Shown here: positions 30,301 to 36,185 of the stretch, one piece after another
How positions within the stretch are numbered: the first letter of the stretch is position 1
Layout of the letters: every line of letters begins with the position of its first letter
Virus record (IMG/VR): IMGVR_UViG_3300044638_004783
Coordinates: 1-36,185 of that record
Source: a virus
DNA: 36,185 nucleotides
Strand: one strand, 5' to 3'
Notes under the pieces: generated by a model
Database searches by the model: none
What the model was told of the DNA's origin: nothing
Seen by the model: only the letters and a program-made list of their open reading frames with translations
Position numbers and translations under genes: made by a program

Positions 30301-30626
30301 TCGCTATCTGGAGCGTATCCGTCATCTTCTAACTTATCCACCCACGCCTGCAGCAAAGCTTCATCGTCTTTTGGTATCCAATACAAGTTAATATCCGACC
30401 AAGGCTTACACCACCACAAATCACCAATACCAAGAGTATCAAGCGAAGAAATTTGTGGAAGATTAAATTGCAAACTTTTATCACCAAATGGATCTGATTT
30501 ACTGTAGTCAGAAATTTGGGTAGCTATTTCTCTAAACAAAGTAATGTCTTCAGATTGCCCATCTGTAGTAACTACAAGAGAAAATCTACCCAGGGAGTAG
30601 TACTCCTCTATGTTTAGCATTACCAT
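27306..30626 (-). CDS. Large tail hub / minor tail protein
   Basis: A 1106-residue protein. The N-terminal half (about 1-500) is a hub-like region: LWWCKPWSDINLYWIPKDDE, then TLVWAGFIASFARE, and a repeated substrate-like TVDTKYRDLLTIEEVRERGR end. The C-terminal half holds beta modules, one of which (SSHKFNTGETITVQLEPYN, then GSFTITGTTANTITYSG) resembles the HGLSVG module of the fibre at 1918. The position after the tape measure and distal tail genes fits a Tal-type tail tip protein. I see no peptidase or lysozyme motif. The start is ATG at 30626 (or ATG two codons later). Confidence 0.65.
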   Translation of the reverse strand: MVMLNIEEYYSLGRFSLVVTTDGQSEDITLFREIATQISDYSKSDPFGDKSLQFNLPQISSLDTLGIGDLWWCKPWSDINLYWIPKDDEALLQAWVDKLEDDGYAPDSEDTLLYAQQLISEGQYPAGYDFNRTLVWAGFIASFARESSESSSSLKIECKGALYQLDNYVSQPTNPVRPVPYEIIIKDAFSRSDKPDLKTKELTTTFPSNWTTTAPTYAPELNYLAPLEVNPGDKWSGLATRSTGDWSPLLTGYVQNLLSVMYTGTGSQWTITNKNGREPHLFVRERINNPDSETLFVDVISPGVTASLSQDFSQVANVVYGQGKDYAGSEFSNAIGIVPSNGENTMKSSETVAYDPFIAIPKVYPASSDNLKYDPSSIRKEVHQTFQDGLTYVEATEVARQYLTRFSEPGWVGNITLKIDPVLDTNKIFARFLIQPGMRIVLKNFNGSGKTIMFHIADVSINVDSATVSLTVDTKYRDLLTIEEVRERGRDALEIRRFLKNNRLRLPFDDYLKPWDYNQGSGLIPYYAKPLFDKIPNSSRFPWTEFTKQYPPKDKPEYYIKVGKKNVVDSSYNWGGDYNTNETADGDSLVTAAPILLAAKGTVDLTQIAAYDKDGNVKPVSFHASIYKVKQLSPQALPKIPIVQLWAKTLASTSSHNITTGSKTFLTSDTSYASAGQSVLVTFAGSIIGVPTLRSSTGTTRTITISSHKFNTGETITVQLEPYNSSYDGSFTITGTTANTITYSGTDELVEESTSATGNVYLTSSKTLTGTITSLVANTSITVNVTSVVGSGTALYPWDIKPTSGIGSTDTNILVTGNANNWPRVYPFNAVINPDSTNPEEITVSSMSSYNSDGVRFNVVRGQNSTTARAHSFGSTVHNKAIPYRPRQLTATPVAGSTFPNVAFSNKTTTGKTYTVDSTAGFPDKGHFYLDYNKNTNVDGILVVAYTSKTSTTFVNCKLVDFYTNGQNLFQDYGSTAMPAPIIRLDITQPYPFYPGAFESINEDGTQKSETLSTAPDSLVIGWGNYYQRSGYYPGLMTSGSPKTGKLVDEEDWAFDTTEFLDPTKVGNGINDSPAMHYIYIYCDDHTIDEDVYFLGRLFKKQTTGG

Positions 30627-31570
30627 TATGCAACTCCGTAAGCTTGCTCAATTTTTTTAATCAAATAAGATGTGCTGAAGTTAAAGGATGTAGAGTTATA
30701 AAAATTTATTTCGTGTATGACTAAATCTGCGTAATCAGTCAAATCGTTTACGTCAGATCCTATCAAAAAACTTAAAGGCTGTTCATTAGAATAGCTTACT
30801 TTAATACTACTAGTAGTGTAACCTTGGGTCTTAGATAAAAAATGTAATTTAATATATTCTTTCTGTACTAAAATAACACATATCTGTGGTGTACTTTGCC
30901 TAAAACAGTTTGGGTTCTTAACCGTTGTAGAATTAGATAAGTCTGATGGATTTTCGCTTGACGTTAAAATAACCCGTTCCGCTATCAGTTTTACTAACCA
31001 AGGATTAGACGAACCGTTAGTGCTAATTAAAGTACAAGACGTGTTACCACTTGTTGGTCTAGCGTGGTAAACGATAGAAATAGCATAATCTGTTTGACTT
31101 CCCATAATACTAAAGTCTGAGGTTAGTAATTCTGAGTTGTTACTATCAAGCCGTAATCCGGTTCTAGTAATTTCCTCTTTGCCCGAATTCCAAGTTAAAT
31201 CAACACTTTCAGGAGCTTTCAAAGAAGTGTAGGTAAACTTGATATTAGATGCTTCCTCAGATTTCCATTCGGTGCTAGAAACATTAGTACCAGGTAGGAA
31301 TCTATAATCCGATGCTGTGTCTACTTCTACAGGTAGAGGTCTATCAGAGTTTATATATTCCCCAGTAGCGCTAATTAATACCTGAGCATTTACCTCTGAA
31401 TATGGAGCATCTTTAGCTACTCCCTGTTCTATTCTATAATCCGTAGTGCTGAAACGAACTGCTTTTATAGGTTCTATTTCTAAAGGAACATATTCTATTA
31501 TTTTTTCTGCGTTACAATGAACCGACATAGATAGGGATACAGTAGTAGCTTTTGTATTTTTGTTAGTCAT
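30626..31570 (-). CDS. Minor tail protein with LamG/concanavalin-like region
   Basis: A 314-residue protein. The middle to C-terminal part (about 145-300) has jelly-roll-like strands: DYAISIVYHARPTSGNTSC, WLVKLIAERVILTSS, IKLHFLSKTQGYTT, and LVIHEINFYNSTSF. That pattern resembles concanavalin-type glycan-binding domains common in tail tips. The N-terminus is unassigned. The start overlaps the previous stop (TAATG), and its stop overlaps the hub gene start. Confidence 0.55.
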   Translation of the reverse strand: MTNKNTKATTVSLSMSVHCNAEKIIEYVPLEIEPIKAVRFSTTDYRIEQGVAKDAPYSEVNAQVLISATGEYINSDRPLPVEVDTASDYRFLPGTNVSSTEWKSEEASNIKFTYTSLKAPESVDLTWNSGKEEITRTGLRLDSNNSELLTSDFSIMGSQTDYAISIVYHARPTSGNTSCTLISTNGSSNPWLVKLIAERVILTSSENPSDLSNSTTVKNPNCFRQSTPQICVILVQKEYIKLHFLSKTQGYTTSSIKVSYSNEQPLSFLIGSDVNDLTDYADLVIHEINFYNSTSFNFSTSYLIKKIEQAYGVA

Positions 31571-31980
31571 TAGCTATTTACCGAGATAGTTATTCCATAA
31601 GAATCAATAATTAAATTATCCCCGTTAGCTATAAACAATTTAGTAGTTAACGTACCAAATATAAACAAATTACCGCCAGAAAAAGAGTCACATAATGCGT
31701 AATGAGTTATCAAGCCCCAATCTTGAGTAGCTACGTTAAATTTGATTTTGTTAGTATTAGTTATTGAACCCGATCCTGATGCAGACCAGTTTGCAGAAGT
31801 GTTAGCGTAAGCTATCCGAGCATAAGAAACAGCGGTTGGCTCATTCAAGGTAGACCCAGTGCTAGCCGAGTTTGGCGAGCTTTTAAGAGCTGCGATAAAG
31901 TAAGTACCGTTTGGATTTAAAGATCTGCCAAACAAGGTTTTGGTTATGTAACCTCTACCATAATTAGAAATGCTACTCAT
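31570..31980 (-). CDS. Tail-fibre-like small virion protein, paralogue of the 26929 gene
   Basis: A 136-residue protein: GRGYITKTLFGRSLNPNGTY, ALKSSPNSASTG, VSYARIAYANTSANWSAS, NTNKIKFNVATQDWGLITHY and GGNLFIFGTLT. It shares motif order with the 124-residue protein at 26929 (short beta start, YARxxY, Asn-rich W region, final Gly-rich strand). These small proteins often coat the tail tip or capsid. Role by family pattern and position only. Confidence 0.6.
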   Translation of the reverse strand: MSSISNYGRGYITKTLFGRSLNPNGTYFIAALKSSPNSASTGSTLNEPTAVSYARIAYANTSANWSASGSGSITNTNKIKFNVATQDWGLITHYALCDSFSGGNLFIFGTLTTKLFIANGDNLIIDSYGITISVNS

Positions 31981-32446
31981 AAGTTCTCTCCGACACTACA
32001 ATTCCAGGTAATCTTGGGACAGATAGACTAACAGGTACATATCTGTTGTGTACGTACACCCTACCAGACTGTACTTCGTATTCCGCTGTCCAACAAGTCC
32101 AAGTCTCTCTGTTAGTCTCAATATCTCTTCGAACAAGATATTTATTCTGAGTAAAAGCTTCTATTAGGCGGTAGATATTGTTTTGGCAATCTTGCCAAGT
32201 ATCGCCCCCAACATAGACTACAATTCTTTCAGTAGCATTTTCAGGTCTAGCGCTAATTTGGTAAGTACCATCTACGTATGGTGAAGATACTGTTTGCTTT
32301 CTAAACTGCTGAGACGAAGACTGAAAACTATCCCCGCCGATAGTGTACGAAGAATGGTCATTTAAGCTCAACCAGTTACCGTCTGCCTCTTCTATAGCTA
32401 CATCAAAGACATTGAGACCTATTGGGTCAACTTGTTTGCTAGCCAT
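31973..32446 (-). CDS. Distal tail / minor tail protein
   Basis: A 157-residue protein immediately after the tape measure gene, where siphoviruses usually encode the distal tail protein. It contains VYVGGDTWQDCQNNIYRLIE and TWTCWTAEYEVQSGRVYVHN, resembling small distal-tail N-domains. AAGGAAATAAA precedes the ATG. It is much shorter than full Dit proteins, so it may be only the belt domain. Confidence 0.55.
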   Translation of the reverse strand: MASKQVDPIGLNVFDVAIEEADGNWLSLNDHSSYTIGGDSFQSSSQQFRKQTVSSPYVDGTYQISARPENATERIVVYVGGDTWQDCQNNIYRLIEAFTQNKYLVRRDIETNRETWTCWTAEYEVQSGRVYVHNRYVPVSLSVPRLPGIVVSERTYE

Positions 32447-32447
32447 T

Positions 32448-35400
32448 TTATTTCCTTGAAGTTAGTCGGTTATAACGAGCCTTAGCAGCTATCTTATTAG
32501 CCATATCATTAGGATCATTGCTAACAACTGTTATAGGACCATTAACCTGCGTAGAGTTGTCATTGTACACATTGCCCTGTCCCTTAAATTCTACTGGGGA
32601 GCCATAGCTTCCAACCATCATCTGCTTAATCGCATCTTTAGAAACAGATTGAGTAATATATGACTTCAGGAAGTTAATACCTTGCTGGTTTAAAGGTATA
32701 GCTAGCTCAGGACCATCTTCAGCAAAATCAACCCGTTGCCTATTAGTCATAATGCCACCCTTAGCCATACCTCTACCGTTATCGTCTAAAGGATTTCCAT
32801 TTCGGTCTCTATTTAATCTTCCTCCAGAATAACCTGGCGGATAATACCAAGAACCCCCCTTAGTACCACCTCCTGGACCTGGCAACCAAACTACTTTCTG
32901 TCCAAAAGCAGCGTTTTTTGGATCTGAGTTCCAGGTATTAACATCTTGAAAAGCTTGTACTTGTTGTATAGCTTTTTGAGTATTTTTAACCATAGCATCA
33001 TTATTGGCTATAACTGCATTTTTAGTATTAGTATTAGAAGCTTTAATTGCTCTACCTGATCTTGCAGCTAACGTTTCAAGAGAACCAAATATTTCTTCAT
33101 TAGCAGCATCAAATTCAGTTTTATTTCTAGCTAAAGCAGTTAAGTAATCTGTCCTTTGTTGGGCCAACGCTAAACGCTGATCTGTAATTGCTCTTTCTCT
33201 ATTTTTAGCAAAGTCGGCATCAGAACGCTCTCTAGCTTTATTGAACGCTCTAGATCCTCTTTCTAGTCCTCTATTAAAATCGCTGTCTTGTCTTGTGAGA
33301 GCTAACGAGTAATCTGCCTGTTGGCGCTCCATAGCTTTTTTAAAGTCTGATGCAGAATCTGCTAACGATTGATTAAAGTCGTCTCGCATACGCCGGTAAG
33401 TTTTATTGGAATCATTAATTAATAATTCCTGAGCCGATGCTTGCTTAGAACCAGCTGCCTGATTTAGACCAGCAGCTAATGTTGGATCAGCTCCAACTTG
33501 GCTAGCTAAAGAAGCAGTTTGCTGAGCGTTTGAAGCATCCGCTAAGCCTAATTGGTCAATAGCTTGTTGACTTAATCCAGCTTGCTTGAGCTTTTCAATA
33601 TTAGCTACTTGTTCTCTAATTTTTCTTGCTTGCTCTTGCATATTAGCTATTAAATTGCGACCATCCCAAGTTACTCTAGCGGTAATTCTTTGATAAGGGT
33701 CGTACATGCTAGAAGCAGAATCTTCAACCATTCTAGCTAGCTGCTTATTATAATCTCGCATTGAACGCATACGAGACTTGTTGAAATCTTCTATAGCTCT
33801 AGCTTGTCCTTTTTGAAAATCTTCTTCAGCCCTTGCGCGAGCACGATTATAGTCTTCTATAGAATATTTACGCTGTAAATTGTAATCCTCTTCTTGACGA
33901 TCTTTAGAAAGTTGATAATCTTCGTCTTGTCTATCTAAGGATAGATTAAAACTTTTTTTAGCTCTGGTAACACCTTTTTGAAAATCTGCTTCTGAATTAG
34001 CTCTTGCCCTATTATAAGCTTCGTATTGCTTAATTTGATTAATAAACATGAGTCGTAAGTTTGCAGCTTCTTGTTCTGCATTAGTTTGAAAAGTAAGAAA
34101 AGCGTTAGGATCGTTTTGGTTATAAGCAGCTTGCGTGAAGTTATTTAAACGAGCGCCTTGTTGTGTAGATGAGCTAGAGGTACCAGTTAGTCTTAAACTA
34201 GCTATTTGTACAACTGCATCTCTAAGAGCTAAAGCAAATTTATAAGTTGCATTAGTAGTATCGTTAATTCCGTTAGCAAGCTCTATTAAAGAAGATTGTA
34301 TTTTAGTTGTATCATTAGTGTTTTGATTAAAACCACCGGCAGTTAAAATCGCGCTGGAAAGATTTCTAATATTTTCTGGGTTTAAAGAAGCTTCTTGGTA
34401 CGCAGATAAAGCCGCATTTTTATTATCATATTGGCCTGTTTGTATATTTTTATCGCCTAATAAAGTTTTGCCTATTGAGGTTTTAGCTAAAGTACTATCA
34501 AAACTTCCTACATCACTACCTAATAAAGCTTTCTGAAGATTTTTTTGTAAATCCGCGCCAGTTGTTACAGTTACTTTTCCTTGAGCATCAACCGTTCCTA
34601 AACCTGCAGCGACAAGTTTGGCAGTTACTTCTGCGTTGTCTTTATTAGCTTCAAGAAGAGTACGAGCTAGTTCTTCAGGGGTTTTAGCATCAGTAGCGAA
34701 TAAACTACCGCCCTCTCCTCCAATACGATCAGTTTTTAATTCTCCAGATTTAAGACCGATACTACTAGCAAATTGTGTTAACGCAGCGTCTGTTACAGTA
34801 GATTTACCATCAGAAGCATTATTCCAGCCTGCTGTACTTTGGTTAGCCGTTATAGCACCGAAAGCGTCCCTATAAGATTGCTGTCTATAAGCTGTAGCTG
34901 CTTGGGCTCCAAATTGGTTTTCAATAGCAGTAGCGCCCGTATCTATTCCACCAAAACCAGCATCAATAGAAGTACGCGCGTCTCCACTTAAGAAACCACG
35001 TTTGAAGACATTTCGCTCCCCTTGAGCGGTATAAGCAGCGTTTAAATTTTTACCAACAGAAATATTTTTGACATAATCATTAAAAGTTTTACTAGGAGAA
35101 TAACTTGATAATATAGACTCAACGCCTTTTGCGCCACCTAGATCTTTATTCTTAAGAAGATCCAATTTAATTAAAGCTAATTCTTCAGGAGTAATATTTC
35201 CTAAAGAACTCAAAAAAGCTTTTGCTTGATCTGCAGATTTTAACTCTTTTACTTGCGCGTTTGTATAGTCTTTTTGTTTATTGGAAGAAACTACATCAAG
35301 ATTAGTAACTGTTTTAGATTCTTGATATTTTTGTTCTGTTCCCTTAACACTTTCAAGACTTGCCTTAGCTTTATCTAGAGTATCTGTAAACGAAAAAACT

Positions 35401-36185
35401 GATTTAGAAGAGATACCAAGAGCTTGGTCATATTTTGTTAGACCAAATAGCTTTTCTGGATCAGTAGTAGCGTCTTTTGTTTTTTCCATATTTTTATAAG
35501 TTTGAAAACCAGCAAATGCTACTGCTGCTCCAACTAGATATGGGTTATTTAAGCCAAAAGCGCCAAGAGTAGATCCAAGAGTAGCAACATTTTTACCTGC
35601 ACCAGCAAGTTGAGCTCCTGCTGCTTTAGTAGCTGCTCCTGCCAATCTTAATAAAGCAGCGTTAACTTCGGTGGTTGTAGCAGTTATTCTAAGCTGATCT
35701 TTAGCTAATTCTGCGGTAAATCCTGTAGCGGCTTTTGTTTTTTGTAAATCTGCAGTTGCAGCAGATGCAGCAGCTTTAGCTTTTAATAAATCTGCTTCAG
35801 TTGCCAAAGCGCTAGCTGTTTTTTCTACACCTGCTGCGGCATTTTTTGCTATACCTGTATATGTGTTCGCAGCTGTAGCAGCGTTTTTTGATACGCTTCC
35901 AGCTGTATTCGCAACTCTAGAAGCAGTAGAAACAACACTGGTAGTTGTTCCATCAGTAGCGCTAGATATAAAACTTCCAGCATTACTTCTAGCAACATTT
36001 AAACCATTTTGTAAACCAGTTCTAAACGATAGAGGATCTCTTTGTATTTTATCCCCACCAAATAAAGTTCCATTTCTATTAATACCATCATTTGCAGAAT
36101 CATTATAAAAACGAGTTCCAAAAGTATTAACTGCTGCAGTACCTAAATTAGCGGTTCCTACTAGAGCTCTTCTTGCTAGACCACC
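32448..36185 (-). CDS. Tape measure protein, 5' part off window
   Basis: The reading frame stays open to the right edge of the window, so at least 1245 residues are encoded and the true start lies beyond 36185. The visible N-terminal part is Ala/Thr/Ser-rich. A hydrophobic span (about 35490-35560; NPYLVGAAVAFAGF) and long helical regions follow, with two blocks of 11-residue repeats. The C-terminus has GGIMTNRQRVDFAEDGPELA, the end signature of many tape measures. This protein sets tail length and forms the channel during ejection. It is the largest gene here and the best proof of a long-tailed phage. Confidence 0.88.
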   Translation of the reverse strand, partial: GGLARRALVGTANLGTAAVNTFGTRFYNDSANDGINRNGTLFGGDKIQRDPLSFRTGLQNGLNVARSNAGSFISSATDGTTTSVVSTASRVANTAGSVSKNAATAANTYTGIAKNAAAGVEKTASALATEADLLKAKAAASAATADLQKTKAATGFTAELAKDQLRITATTTEVNAALLRLAGAATKAAGAQLAGAGKNVATLGSTLGAFGLNNPYLVGAAVAFAGFQTYKNMEKTKDATTDPEKLFGLTKYDQALGISSKSVFSFTDTLDKAKASLESVKGTEQKYQESKTVTNLDVVSSNKQKDYTNAQVKELKSADQAKAFLSSLGNITPEELALIKLDLLKNKDLGGAKGVESILSSYSPSKTFNDYVKNISVGKNLNAAYTAQGERNVFKRGFLSGDARTSIDAGFGGIDTGATAIENQFGAQAATAYRQQSYRDAFGAITANQSTAGWNNASDGKSTVTDAALTQFASSIGLKSGELKTDRIGGEGGSLFATDAKTPEELARTLLEANKDNAEVTAKLVAAGLGTVDAQGKVTVTTGADLQKNLQKALLGSDVGSFDSTLAKTSIGKTLLGDKNIQTGQYDNKNAALSAYQEASLNPENIRNLSSAILTAGGFNQNTNDTTKIQSSLIELANGINDTTNATYKFALALRDAVVQIASLRLTGTSSSSTQQGARLNNFTQAAYNQNDPNAFLTFQTNAEQEAANLRLMFINQIKQYEAYNRARANSEADFQKGVTRAKKSFNLSLDRQDEDYQLSKDRQEEDYNLQRKYSIEDYNRARARAEEDFQKGQARAIEDFNKSRMRSMRDYNKQLARMVEDSASSMYDPYQRITARVTWDGRNLIANMQEQARKIREQVANIEKLKQAGLSQQAIDQLGLADASNAQQTASLASQVGADPTLAAGLNQAAGSKQASAQELLINDSNKTYRRMRDDFNQSLADSASDFKKAMERQQADYSLALTRQDSDFNRGLERGSRAFNKARERSDADFAKNRERAITDQRLALAQQRTDYLTALARNKTEFDAANEEIFGSLETLAARSGRAIKASNTNTKNAVIANNDAMVKNTQKAIQQVQAFQDVNTWNSDPKNAAFGQKVVWLPGPGGGTKGGSWYYPPGYSGGRLNRDRNGNPLDDNGRGMAKGGIMTNRQRVDFAEDGPELAIPLNQQGINFLKSYITQSVSKDAIKQMMVGSYGSPVEFKGQGNVYNDNSTQVNGPITVVSNDPNDMANKIAAKARYNRLTSRK
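33117..33380 (-). repeat. Tape measure hendecad block 2
   Basis: Eight tandem 11-residue units, most beginning [D/A]-[F/Y] with basic and Glu/Gln positions (for example DFKKAMERQQA and DFNRGLERGSR). They form a continuous right-handed coiled coil. The block is separated from the first by about 110 residues. Confidence 0.75.
33723..33986 (-). repeat. Tape measure hendecad block 1
   Basis: Eight tandem 11-residue units with consensus D-[YF]-[NQ]-x(4)-R-x(3) (for example DYNRARARAEE and DFQKGQARAIE). The regular 33-base period is clear in the translation, not in the DNA, so this is protein-level repetition. Confidence 0.8.

Noticed and set aside
32448-35807. A tape measure gene starting at TTG 35807
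   Set aside because: Reading upstream, the same frame stays open to the window edge with normal tape-measure-like composition, so the TTG is internal and the gene is cut.
35863-36108. Plus-strand frame opposite the tape measure
   Set aside because: It is antisense to the Ala/Thr-rich tape measure coding sequence, where open shadow frames are expected.

Overview
The window is an internal piece of a tailed bacteriophage genome, most probably a siphovirus infecting a low-GC actinobacterium. A tape-measure gene, a distal-tail and hub cluster and a collagen/C1q-like fibre cluster identify a tailed phage. Two WhiB-family [4Fe-4S] proteins and an Rpf-type cell-wall hydrolase point to an actinobacterial host. 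The DNA is AT-rich, and the phage tRNAs (anticodons UAA, UCU, UUU, CAU) suit A/T-ending codons. No integrase, CRISPR array, insertion sequence or large terminase subunit was recognised. Both ends of the window cut genes.

Layout. (1) 1-4070, minus strand: a cut membrane protein and five receptor-binding or fibre genes with HAATKAYVD-type, NKT-repeat, collagen-like and C1q-like modules. (2) 4146-15162, minus strand: a tightly overlapping replication operon, read right to left. It encodes DnaB-like helicase, a CHC2/Toprim primase, a MerR-like DNA-binding protein, a gp32-like single-strand binding protein, a PHP-type DNA polymerase III alpha, HNH and Cas4-like nucleases, a RuvC-like resolvase, a WhiB protein and a probable small terminase. 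(3) 15163-15678: a divergent control region with promoters, a repeated operator-like motif and strong RNA structures. (4) 15679-26879, plus strand: many small early or accessory genes (zinc-ribbon mini-proteins, a second WhiB, membrane proteins, an Rpf-like lysin, an AAA+ ATPase), four tRNAs and several RNA elements. It ends at a UUCG terminator. (5) 26929-36185, minus strand: tail genes, from a cut tape-measure gene on the right to tail-tip and fibre-like genes on the left.

The most unusual content is RNA. A tRNA-like element (acceptor stem plus T-arm, no usable anticodon arm) sits between ssb and dnaE. Its 3' end lies one base before the only possible dnaE start codon, which suggests tRNA-type processing that leaves a nearly leaderless polymerase mRNA. 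A second tRNA-like element with an enlarged anticodon loop ends the tRNA cluster. Three copies of a compact H-type pseudoknot with compensatory changes precede small early genes. Three promoters are followed at short distance by intrinsic terminators, and further terminator-like hairpins lie inside the same run of genes, which suggests attenuation or antitermination. All functional statements rest on reading motifs by eye; no database search was run.
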